Shown: piece after piece, positions 56,565 through 63,874 of the stretch
How the letters are laid out: each line of letters begins with the position of its first letter
Numbering within the stretch: the first letter of the stretch is position 1
DNA from: SCN-70-22 sp046327755
GTDB lineage: Bacteria; Gemmatimonadota; Gemmatimonadetes; Gemmatimonadales; Gemmatimonadaceae
DNA length: 64,000 nt
NCBI GenBank assembly: GCA_046327755.1
Contig: JAXLXW010000013.1
Span: forward strand, 62,001 to 126,000
Reading direction: 5' to 3'
The notes under the pieces: model-generated
Told to the model about the DNA's origin: nothing
Databases searched by the model: none
Seen by the model: the letters and a program-made list of their open reading frames with translations, nothing else
Translations under genes and position numbers: made by a program

Positions 56565-59225
56565 CTAGCTCTCTCGCAAGGCCGACATCGCCGTCTCCTT
56601 GAAGACGTCGCGGCCGCTGAGCATCCCGATGAGGACGGCCATCGCCATCATCGCCGCCGAGATGCCTAACGCCTGGCCGGTGGCGGCGGTGAAGGGGCGG
56701 TCGAAGATGTAGCGCATGATGGCCCATGCGCCGCCGAAGGAGAGGAGGAGGCCGGTGAGGCTCCCCAGGACGCCGAGGACGGTGTACTCGGAGACGAGGA
56801 TGCGCCCGATCTGGGCGCGCGTGGCGCCGAGCGTCTTGAGGAGGACCCCCTCGCGCACGCGCTCGCGGCGCGTGGCGGCGACCGCGGAGAAGAGGACGGG
56901 GATTCCCATCGCCAGCGAGAAGATCGCGAGGAAGCGGATCGCAAGCGAGGCGCGGCGCGAGATCTCGCCGACGGTCTTGCGGACGAGCGACAGGTCGATC
57001 GAGGCGACGTTGGGGTAGCGGCGCACGACGGCGCTTTGCACCTGCGCGGTCAGCTTGGGGTCGGTGGCGGCGCCGAGGAGGACGAAGGTCTTGGGGGCCT
57101 GGGCGAGCGTCTTCGACTGGAAGACGGCGTAGAAGTTGGGCTCGAAGCGCGCCCAGTTGACCTCGCGAATGCTCGTCAGGCGGGTGGGAATCTTCACCCC
57201 CTGCACGTCCCAGGTGATCACGTCGCCTAACGTCACCTTGAGCTCGTCGGCGATGTCGGACTCGAGCGAGACCTCGTCGGCGGGCTTCCCGTCAGGGGCG
57301 GGCGTCTGGCCGAACCACTTCCCGGCGAGGAGCTTCTCCCCCGTGAAGAGCGTGTCGCGGAAGGTGGAGCGATACTCGCGGCGGAGCGCCCAGCCGGCGG
57401 GGCGTCCGTCGCCCTGGCCGCGCTCGCGGCGACGGCCACCCCCGCCCCCCTGGGCTTCGCTCAGCGTGTCGGCGCTGCGACGCGGGGCGAGTTCGTCCGG
57501 CGTCTTTCCGTTCACGGACGCGATGCGCATGGTGACGATCGGCGTGCGCTGGATGACCGGGATCCCCGAGGCGCGGACGATCGAGTCGACGCCGAGCCCC
57601 TGGTCGTCCTGCACGTCGAAGAAGAGGAGGTTGCCGCGCGACGCCTCCTCCGTGATGCGGAGCTGCGCCAGGAGGTTGCTCTGCACCAGGTAGAGCGTGG
57701 TGACGAGGAAGGCGCCGAACCCTAACGAGAGGACGACCGAGCGCGTCTGGTTGGCCGGGCGATAGAGGTTGGCGATCCCCTGGCGCACGACGTACGGCCA
57801 GCGCGCGCTGACCGAGGCGCGCGCGATGCGCGAGAGGAGCGCCGCGCTGATGAGGAGGAGGAGCAGGACGCCGGCAATCCCGGCGCTGAAGCCGACGACC
57901 TCGCGCGGGGCGTTGGCGCGCGTGGCCGAGATCCCGACCACGGTCGCGGCAATGAAGAGGTTCACCGTCCAGAGCGCCCAGTCGAAGCCGGGCGCCTTGG
58001 GCGGGTTCACGTTGCGGCGGATGGCCTGCAGCGGGGAGATGCGCCGCAGCGCGACGAGCGGGCGGAGCGCGAAGGCGAGGGCAATCCACACGCCTAACGC
58101 GATCCCCGTGGCGATCGCCGTCGGCTCGAGTTGCACCTGCACGTCGAGCGGGAGCGTCCCCTTGAGGAGCTGGGGGAGGGCGAACTGGATCCCGATCCCG
58201 ATCCCGGCACCGATGGTTGCCCCCACGAGCCCCATCAGTGCCGCCTGCGTGGCGTAGATGAGGAGGACCTGGCGTGAGGTCGCGCCGACGCAGCGCAGGA
58301 CGGCGACGATGTCGATCTTGCGCGCGACCCAGGCGTTGACGCCGCTCGCCACCCCAACGCCCCCCAGCAGGAGGGCGACGATCCCGACGATCCCGAGGAA
58401 GTTGGCCAGCTGGTCGATCGACTCGGTGAGCGAGGTCTCGCTCTCCGAGACGGTGCGTGCGCGCACCTTGGCCGAGTCCAGGCGCGGGCGGATCGCCTTG
58501 AGCCAGCTCTCCGCGTTCTCGCCCGGATTGAGGCGGGCGAAGGCCTCGTAGTCGGCGCGGCTCCCGAAGGTGAGGAGCTTGGTCTCGGCGATGTGCCGGT
58601 CGGCGATGTAGATGCGCGGCCCGATCGCCGCGGCCATCCCCGGGTCGCCGGGGACGTTGACCAGCGAGCCCGCGATCTCGAAGGTCGCGTATCCCAGCTG
58701 CAACGAGTCGCCCACTACGACATCGAGCGCGATGAGGAGCGACGGATCGACGAGGGCCACGCGTCCGGCGCGCAGCGAGGCCCAGCGCCCCGCCGGTTCC
58801 GTCGTCACCTCGCCGTAGAGCGGGTACGTGTCGGTCACCCCGCGCACCTGCGCGAGGCGCGTCGTCCCCTTGCTCTTGGCCGTGGCCATCGAGGCGAACG
58901 ACGTCTCGCGTGCCAGCGTCACCCCGGTCGCCCCTAACGAGTCGAGGAGCGAGTCGGCGGCGGGGGACCACCCCTGGCGGGCGGAGAAGGAGACATCGCC
59001 CCCCACCAGGGCGCGCGATTGGGCGCGCACCGAGCGGTTGATGTTGGCGGCGAACGAGTCGATGGCGACGAGGGCGGCGACCCCTAACGAGATCGACGAC
59101 ATGTAGAGAAGGAGGCGCCGCCGCGTGGAGCGCGACTCGCGCCAGGCGAGCGAAACGAGCGCTGCGGCGCCCGCTGCGTTGCCCGCTGCGTTGCCCGCTG
59201 CGGTGCCGCTTGGAGCGCCGCTCAC
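56565..59225 (-). CDS. ybbP: FtsX-like ABC permease (YbbP-type)
   Basis: The 886-residue protein starts at GTG 59225, overlapping the stop of the ATPase gene (GTGA). It shows two FtsX/MacB-like halves with about ten membrane segments (LRFLLLYMSSISLGVAALVA-type N-terminal helix; QLANFLGIVGIVALLLGGVG; SLAIRFLAIFSLAMGIPVLF) and long extracytoplasmic regions, the organisation of E. coli YbbP. In E. coli, ybbA-ybbP is divergent from tesA, and the same arrangement is present here. YbbAP is a MacB-type ABC complex thought to handle hydrophobic molecules at the inner membrane, perhaps together with TesA. The C terminus KETAMSALRES is complete. Confidence 0.9.
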   Translation of the reverse strand: MSGAPSGTAAGNAAGNAAGAAALVSLAWRESRSTRRRLLLYMSSISLGVAALVAIDSFAANINRSVRAQSRALVGGDVSFSARQGWSPAADSLLDSLGATGVTLARETSFASMATAKSKGTTRLAQVRGVTDTYPLYGEVTTEPAGRWASLRAGRVALVDPSLLIALDVVVGDSLQLGYATFEIAGSLVNVPGDPGMAAAIGPRIYIADRHIAETKLLTFGSRADYEAFARLNPGENAESWLKAIRPRLDSAKVRARTVSESETSLTESIDQLANFLGIVGIVALLLGGVGVASGVNAWVARKIDIVAVLRCVGATSRQVLLIYATQAALMGLVGATIGAGIGIGIQFALPQLLKGTLPLDVQVQLEPTAIATGIALGVWIALAFALRPLVALRRISPLQAIRRNVNPPKAPGFDWALWTVNLFIAATVVGISATRANAPREVVGFSAGIAGVLLLLLISAALLSRIARASVSARWPYVVRQGIANLYRPANQTRSVVLSLGFGAFLVTTLYLVQSNLLAQLRITEEASRGNLLFFDVQDDQGLGVDSIVRASGIPVIQRTPIVTMRIASVNGKTPDELAPRRSADTLSEAQGGGGGRRRERGQGDGRPAGWALRREYRSTFRDTLFTGEKLLAGKWFGQTPAPDGKPADEVSLESDIADELKVTLGDVITWDVQGVKIPTRLTSIREVNWARFEPNFYAVFQSKTLAQAPKTFVLLGAATDPKLTAQVQSAVVRRYPNVASIDLSLVRKTVGEISRRASLAIRFLAIFSLAMGIPVLFSAVAATRRERVREGVLLKTLGATRAQIGRILVSEYTVLGVLGSLTGLLLSFGGAWAIMRYIFDRPFTAATGQALGISAAMMAMAVLIGMLSGRDVFKETAMSALRES

Positions 59226-59956
59226 GCGCCCTCCGTGGCAGGTGCGGGCACGTCGGCCATCACGTGCCCGTCATCCGTGGCGTGTGCCGTGAGGCGATCC
59301 TCGATCACGACGCCGTCGGACAGGCGGATCACGCGCTGCGTCCGCTCGGCGAGCGTGAGGTCGTGCGTCACGAGGACGATCGTCGATCCTGATTCGCGGT
59401 TCAGCTCCTCGAGGAGCGCGACGATCTTGGCCCCGGTGGTGCCGTCGAGGTTCCCCGTGGGTTCGTCGGCGAAGAGGATGCGCGGCTGGTTGACGAAGGC
59501 GCGGGCGATGGCGACGCGCTGCTGCTCGCCCCCCGAGAGTTGGGAGGGGAAGTGGTCGAGGCGGTCGGCGAGACCGACGCGCTCGAGGAGGGCGCGGGCG
59601 CGCGTGGCCGCCCCGCCTTCGCCGCGGAGTTCCAGCGGGACCTGGACGTTCTCGATCGCCGTGAGCGTCGGGATCAATTGAAACGACTGGAAGACGAACC
59701 CAACTTTCGCCCCGCGGAGCTGGGCGCGTTGGTCTTCCGTCATCGCGGTGAGGTCGGCGTCGTCGAGGAGCACCTGTCCGCGCGTCGGGGTATCCAGACC
59801 GGCGAGGAGGCCGAGGAGCGTCGTCTTGCCGCTTCCCGACGGTCCGACGATCGCGACCAGCGCCCCCTGCGGCACCCGGAACGAGACTTCACGCAGCACC
59901 GTAAGTCGGTGGGTGCCGCTATCGAATTCCTTCGTGAGCCCTCGAGCTTCGAGCAT
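59222..59956 (-). CDS. ybbA: ABC transporter ATPase (YbbA/LolD-type)
   Basis: ATG at 59956 gives 244 residues and a typical LolD/MacB-type ATPase: Walker A GPSGSGKTTLLGLLAG, Q-loop FQSFQLIPTLTAIENV, signature LSGGEQQRVAIARAF, Walker B RILFADEPTGNLD and H-loop VTHDLTLAERTQ. In contrast to the secretion ABC gene at 24 kb, all catalytic residues are present. It pairs with the YbbP-like permease, which starts within its stop codon. Its own start codon overlaps that of the divergent TesA-like gene in a CATG sequence; a longer start at 60070 exists but has no better support. Confidence 0.95.
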   Translation of the reverse strand: MLEARGLTKEFDSGTHRLTVLREVSFRVPQGALVAIVGPSGSGKTTLLGLLAGLDTPTRGQVLLDDADLTAMTEDQRAQLRGAKVGFVFQSFQLIPTLTAIENVQVPLELRGEGGAATRARALLERVGLADRLDHFPSQLSGGEQQRVAIARAFVNQPRILFADEPTGNLDGTTGAKIVALLEELNRESGSTIVLVTHDLTLAERTQRVIRLSDGVVIEDRLTAHATDDGHVMADVPAPATEGA

Positions 59957-60746
59957 GCGAGTCCTGTTGAGATGGAGCGCCGCGGCCGCGTTGGCCGCCA
60001 CCGTCGCCGTCGTGTCGTCCTGCGCCGGCGGAAAAGATACCGCGCGGGACAGCTCCGCTTTGCCGAACACTACGGCCAGCGCGAGCGATTCGTCTCAGCG
60101 GAATGAACGCGCCGACGCGATGTCTGGTGCCGCGGCGTCGCAGGGGGATGCAGCGGCCGACAGCGCGCATCGCGGGGCCCCTGCCTTCCTCATCGTGGGG
60201 ACGTCGCTCACGGCGGGGCTCGGGCTCGATCCCAACGATGCGTACCCCGCGGTGCTGCAGCGGAAGGCCGATTCGGCCGGGTACCGCGTGCGGGTGGTGA
60301 ACGCGGGGCTGAGCGGGGAGACGTCGGCCGGGGCGCTGCGCCGGTTGGAGTGGCTGCTGCGCGAGCCGGCGGGGGGCGTGATGATCGAGACCGGGGCGAA
60401 TGACGGGCTGCGCGGGCTGGACGTCGACTCGACGCGGGCGAACCTCGTGGCGATCGTGAGGATGGTGAAGCGGACGCTCCCCGGCGCAGCGATCCTCCTG
60501 GCCCAGATGGAGGCCCCCCCAAACCTGGGTGCCGACTACACTCGGCGCTTCCATGACAACTATGGAGTGGTCGCCCGGGACGAGGGGGTGACGCTCCTCC
60601 CGTTCCTGCTGGACGGGGTGGCGGGGGTGAAGGGGATGAACCAGGCGGACGGGATCCACCCGACGGTGGAGGGGGCGAAAAAGGTGGCGTCGACGCTGTG
60701 GCCGGTGCTGGGGCCGGTCCTGTCCCGACTTGCCAAGGGGAGCTGA
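59955..60746 (+). CDS. tesA: TesA-like GDSL esterase/lipase (lipoprotein)
   Basis: ATG 59955 gives 263 residues with signal RWSAAAALAATVAVVSSC and lipobox VSSC, then a Ser/Ala/Asp-rich linker to about residue 75. The SGNH fold follows: block I FLIVGTSLTAGLGLD, with Thr in place of the usual Asp of GDS, block II NAGLSGETSAGALRRL, block III ETGANDGLRGL and block V DGIHPTVEGAKKVAST with the Asp-His pair. TesA-type enzymes hydrolyse acyl-thioesters and other esters. The linkage with ybbA-ybbP is conserved with E. coli. Its start codon overlaps the divergent ybbA start. Confidence 0.9.
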   Translation: MRVLLRWSAAAALAATVAVVSSCAGGKDTARDSSALPNTTASASDSSQRNERADAMSGAAASQGDAAADSAHRGAPAFLIVGTSLTAGLGLDPNDAYPAVLQRKADSAGYRVRVVNAGLSGETSAGALRRLEWLLREPAGGVMIETGANDGLRGLDVDSTRANLVAIVRMVKRTLPGAAILLAQMEAPPNLGADYTRRFHDNYGVVARDEGVTLLPFLLDGVAGVKGMNQADGIHPTVEGAKKVASTLWPVLGPVLSRLAKGS

Positions 60747-60817
60747 CCCCGGTTAAAATCCAAGGCTGTCGCAACTTACGTTTTCATTCGCCCACTTCAG
60801 GCGGAGCTCGTTAGGTC

Positions 60818-61384
60818 ATGGCCGTTCCAGCCACGCAGATTCGCAAGGGCATGGTGATCGTCTTCGAGGGCGATCCGTGCCGCGTGATCGATTTCCGCCA
60901 TCACACGCCGGGGAACCTGCGCGCGATGGTGCAGACGAAGATGAAGAACCTCCGCACGGGGTCGAACTTCGAGCACCGGTTCCGCGCCGACGACGCGATC
61001 GACAAGGCGTCGATGGAGACGCACGAGCTCGAGTTCCTCTACCAGGGCGGCGACACGTACCACTTCATGAATCTGGAGAACTACGACCAGATCGAGATGG
61101 ACACCGAGGCGCTGGGCGACAACGCGCAGTGGATGGTGCCCAACATGAAGATCATCGCCGAGTACTACGACGGCCGCCCGATCGGGATCGAGCTGCCGCA
61201 GTACCTGGTGTTCGAGATCGTCGAGACGTCGCCGGTGATGAAGACGGCGACCAAGACGGCCTCGTACAAGCCGGCCAAGCTGGAGAACGGCGTGACGATC
61301 AACGTCCCGGAATTCATCGGGACGGGTGAGCGTGTGCGCGTGAATCCGAGCACGGGCGAGTACCTCGATCGGGCGAAGGACTGA
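60818..61384 (+). CDS. efp: Translation elongation factor P
   Basis: ATG 60818 gives 188 residues, the usual length, with three domains: KOW-like N-terminal (RKGMVIVFEGDPCRVIDFRH), OB domain (YDQIEMDTEALGDNAQWMVP; IGIELPQYLVFEIVETSPVM) and a third domain (NVPEFIGTGERVRVNPSTGE). EF-P binds ribosomes stalled at proline stretches. The loop that carries the modified Lys34 in E. coli (VKPGKGQA) is TPGNLRA here, so Asn33 stands at the tip and no Lys, Arg or Pro is available at that place. The gene is followed by tRNA genes on the same strand. Confidence 0.95.
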   Translation: MAVPATQIRKGMVIVFEGDPCRVIDFRHHTPGNLRAMVQTKMKNLRTGSNFEHRFRADDAIDKASMETHELEFLYQGGDTYHFMNLENYDQIEMDTEALGDNAQWMVPNMKIIAEYYDGRPIGIELPQYLVFEIVETSPVMKTATKTASYKPAKLENGVTINVPEFIGTGERVRVNPSTGEYLDRAKD

Positions 61385-61472
61385 GACGGACCGATCACGT
61401 CGGCTGGGCGTAGCTTCCCCGGTTGTTTCGGGGGGGCGCCCGGTTTAGAATGTTGGTCCCTCGCACCGTATG

Positions 61473-61546
61473 GTGGCCGTAGCTCAATTGGTTAGAGCAC
61501 CGGACTGTGGCTCCGGGGGTTGGGGGTTCAAGTCCCCTCGGTCACC
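61473..61546 (+). tRNA. tRNA-His (GUG)
   Basis: Acceptor GTGGCCG pairs with CGGTCAC (one G-T pair); the anticodon loop CTGTGGC inside a CCGGA/TCCGG stem reads GTG. The G just before position 1 (61472) and C73 match the extra G-1 of histidine tRNAs. CCA is not encoded. Confidence 0.95.
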
Positions 61547-61624
61547 CCTTCAAGAGCAGACGGGAGACGGGAGATGGGAGACGCGAGTCTCTCTGCTCCG
61601 GCCGACTGGCTGAGCTAGAGATCT

Positions 61625-61697
61625 AGGTCAGTAGCTCAATTGGTAGAGCACCGGTCTCCAAAACCGGCGGTTGGGGGTTCGAGTCCCTCCTGGCCTG
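61625..61697 (+). tRNA. tRNA-Trp (CCA)
   Basis: Acceptor AGGTCAG/CTGGCCT, anticodon stem CCGGT/ACCGG with loop CTCCAAA (anticodon CCA), T-loop TTCGAGT, discriminator G. Confidence 0.95.
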
Positions 61698-61841
61698 CTG
61701 TACTGCAGGGAATGAAGTGGCGAGGTCGGCGCTGTGGTCGTCCCACTGCGGTGCCGAAGCTCTGGAAGGTGGCTCGACTCGGCGTCTAGCGTCGGGAAGA
61801 GGAGCATTCGCACCGCGAATGCGACAGGTAATGGAAGGTTG

Positions 61842-61882
61842 TACCGCCTCCGATCTCGCCGGAGGCGGGATCGGAGGCGGTA
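61842..61882 (+). promoter_or_regulatory. Perfect 14-bp inverted repeat invading tRNA-Glu
   Basis: TACCGCCTCCGATC (61842-61855) and its exact reverse complement (61869-61882) flank a 13-base loop. The right arm includes the first seven bases of the following tRNA-Glu gene, so the precursor can fold into a hairpin that competes with the acceptor stem. Confidence 0.7.
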
Positions 61883-61948
61883 TCGTCTAGGGGACTAGGA
61901 CACAGCCCTCTCAAGGCTGGAACACGGGTTCGAATCCCGTTACCGCTA
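61876..61948 (+). tRNA. tRNA-Glu (CUC)
   Basis: Acceptor GGCGGTA/TACCGCT (one G-T pair at position 1), TCGTCTAG D-arm start as in Glu tRNAs, anticodon stem CAGCC/GGCTG with loop CTCTCAA (anticodon CTC), T-arm ACGGG TTCGAAT CCCGT. Confidence 0.93.
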
Positions 61949-62019
61949 TGCAAGGCGCAGGACCTGCTCGTGTGAGGCTGGTGATCGACGAGCGGGGCAG
62001 GGCGGATCTGCCGGAAGTC

Positions 62020-62091
62020 GGCCCCATCGTCTATCGGTTAGGACGGCACTCTTTCAAGGTGCAGAGACGGGTTCGACTCCCGTTGGGGCCA
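62020..62091 (+). tRNA. tRNA-Glu (UUC)
   Basis: Acceptor GGCCCCA/TGGGGCC, anticodon stem GCACT/GGTGC with loop CTTTCAA (anticodon TTC), T-arm ACGGG TTCGACT CCCGT, discriminator A. It is the second Glu isoacceptor of the array. Confidence 0.95.
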
Positions 62092-62240
62092 CTGCAGGAA
62101 CGGCGGCACACCGACTATGTTGGGGTGCTGTTGGTGAAGGGAACGTTGCAGGTCGCGCGTGCAGTGGTTCGTGGAAGGCGGTGGAACGCGAATGATGCGT
62201 CGCTACGCTCCTCGGGCAACAAGGCGCTAGTGGAAAGTCG

Positions 62241-62314
62241 GGGGCTGTAGCTCAGCTGGTTAGAGTGCCGGTCTGTCACACCGGAGGTCGCGGGTTCGAG
62301 CCCCGTCAGCCCCG
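62241..62314 (+). tRNA. tRNA-Asp (GUC)
   Basis: Acceptor GGGGCTG/CAGCCCC, anticodon stem CCGGT/ACCGG with loop CTGTCAC (anticodon GTC), T-arm GCGGG TTCGAGC CCCGT, discriminator G. Confidence 0.95.
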
Positions 62315-62330
62315 CTCGAAAAACTGAAGG

Positions 62331-62412
62331 GCCCAAGTGGTGAAATTGGTAGACACGCCATCTTGAGGGGGTGGTGCCGAAAGGCGTCGCGGTTCGAGTC
62401 CGCGCTTGGGCA
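62331..62412 (+). tRNA. tRNA-Leu (GAG)
   Basis: Acceptor GCCCAAG/CTTGGGC, long variable arm (GTGCCGAAAGGCGTC) typical of Leu tRNAs, anticodon loop TTGAGGG (anticodon GAG), T-arm CGCGG TTCGAGT CCGCG, discriminator A. Confidence 0.95.
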
Positions 62413-62455
62413 TAGCTCGCTGCTCCTCTCGGCGAGCGAGGAACTCGAAAGACTC

Positions 62456-62527
62456 GCCAGCGTAGCTCAGTGGTAGAGCACCCGATTCGTAATCGGGCGG
62501 TCGTCGGTTCAATCCCGACCGCTGGCT
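62456..62527 (+). tRNA. tRNA-Thr (CGU)
   Basis: Acceptor GCCAGCG/CGCTGGC, anticodon stem CCCGA/TCGGG with loop TTCGTAA (anticodon CGT), T-arm GTCGG TTCAATC CCGAC, discriminator T. It is the last tRNA before the lower-GC island. Confidence 0.95.
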
Positions 62528-62568
62528 CTGACAGGATATTCAGTTGTAGTTTGTGGTTTGCCAGTGAC

Positions 62569-62604
62569 GACCGCGCTCTTCTCCAGGAGCGCGGTCTTTT
62601 TTTT
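62569..62604 (+). terminator. Rho-independent terminator of the tRNA array
   Basis: A perfect 10-bp stem GACCGCGCTC / GAGCGCGGTC with an 8-base loop is followed by eight T residues (62597-62604). It is the clearest intrinsic terminator in the window. Confidence 0.95.
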
Positions 62605-62785
62605 CGTCTAGATGCGTACCTGACCTGCGAGCGCTCCGCGGCTCACTCAGATCGGCTGAGTGCATGAAATCGTCGCGTGAATTCGAGGCGCGACGAATGC
62701 GCCGAAATGGGAATGGCAGTGTGCTGTACTCTATGGACTCGGGGCGCGTGAAGCGTTCGTGGACTTCATTGCGAGGGAGGCTGGG

Positions 62786-63874
62786 ATGAGCAAGCGCAAA
62801 GGTGTTCTGTGGCCACTTGATGCCCACACGCTCGGAAAGCACTTGGTCCTTCGAGAGTATCTGAAGGCATGGCTGCCGATTCTTGGAATGAATTCGCGCG
62901 TCGTGTACATCGACGCGTTCTCGGGGCCGGGAGAATACCTCGGCGGCGAAGTTGGCTCGCCCCTTATCGCGCTTCGCACACTGCTTTCGCACTCCGCGCT
63001 TGAACGTCTCCACGACGTCAGGCTGCAATTCCTAGATAGCGATCCTGAGCGCGTTAGACATCTGCGCGAATTGGTGCGATCAACCTTTCCAGTCCTCCCT
63101 AGGTCTATCCGAGTTGAAATCGAATGCGGTCATTTTCACGAGCGCATAGGCCATCTTCTTGACGAGATCGAGGGCGACAGTGGGAAGCGCGTACCCACCC
63201 TGATGCTCGTAGACCCATTCGGGGTTAAGGGTATTCCCATCTCGCTTCTCGGCAGAGTGCTTCGTTCGGGGCGGGGCGAGGTAATCGTCTCGTTCATGTC
63301 AGACTTCATTGAGAGATTCGGAACTACTTCAGAGTTCGCCCCTCATATGGACGAACTCTTCGGTTCTTCCGAGTGGAGAGATTGCGAGTCCGACGAGGAA
63401 AAGTACGAGGCACTCTACGAGAAGCGATTGCGCGACGAAGGAGCTCAGTTCGTCCTAAGATTCCGGGTGAATTCAAAGGGGCGGCACGTGTATTCGCTCT
63501 TCTACGCAACGACACATCCTCTCGGTTGTCGAAAGATGAAGGATGCGATGTGGAAGGTCGCGCCCGATGGGACACAGCGATATGAATCGGGGCTCGCGGC
63601 GGACGAGGCGCTCACGCTCGAGTTCTTTCATGTGCCCCTTGAGGAGTTGCAACGCGACATCCTAAGAGCACTCCGGCGGGATGGGTCAATCGACTACGGA
63701 AAACTCGAATCGTTCTGCGAAAGCGATCGAACGATCTGTCGTGTCGTAGACCTGAACGCGGTTCTGAACGACCTAGAAAAGCGAGGGATGATCCAAGTGC
63801 GTTCTTCTGATCCTCGACGTCGGCGGAGGCAATTCAGAGGGACGACCATACACGTTCCGCCAGATCGAAGTTAG
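62786..63874 (+). CDS. tcmP: Three-Cys-motif partner protein TcmP
   Basis: ATG 62786 is preferred because GGGAGG (62775-62780) precedes it; an upstream GTG at 62759 is in frame. The 362 residues match the TcmP family: HTLGKHLVLREYLKAWLPIL, VVYIDAFSGPGEYLGGEVGS, PTLMLVDPFGVKGIPISLLG and FMSDFIERFG. The family was named for its genetic link with radical-SAM-like three-Cys proteins of the Gp37/Gp68 (DUF5131) kind; its activity is unknown, though the N-terminal part looks methyltransferase-like. GC content is visibly lower (about 53-55 percent in two counted lines, against about 70 or more around it), and the gene follows a tRNA gene, both signs of horizontal transfer. Its stop overlaps that of the convergent DUF5131-like gene. 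Confidence 0.88.
   Translation: MSKRKGVLWPLDAHTLGKHLVLREYLKAWLPILGMNSRVVYIDAFSGPGEYLGGEVGSPLIALRTLLSHSALERLHDVRLQFLDSDPERVRHLRELVRSTFPVLPRSIRVEIECGHFHERIGHLLDEIEGDSGKRVPTLMLVDPFGVKGIPISLLGRVLRSGRGEVIVSFMSDFIERFGTTSEFAPHMDELFGSSEWRDCESDEEKYEALYEKRLRDEGAQFVLRFRVNSKGRHVYSLFYATTHPLGCRKMKDAMWKVAPDGTQRYESGLAADEALTLEFFHVPLEELQRDILRALRRDGSIDYGKLESFCESDRTICRVVDLNAVLNDLEKRGMIQVRSSDPRRRRRQFRGTTIHVPPDRS

Noticed and set aside
61628..62512. Minus-strand ORFs such as TGLEPATSGVTDRHSNQLSY (62115-62336) and GGTRTPNRRFWRPVLYQLSY (61628-61813).
   Set aside because: They are the well-known false proteins read antisense to tRNA genes; they cover tRNA-Asp, tRNA-Trp and tRNA-Thr exactly.
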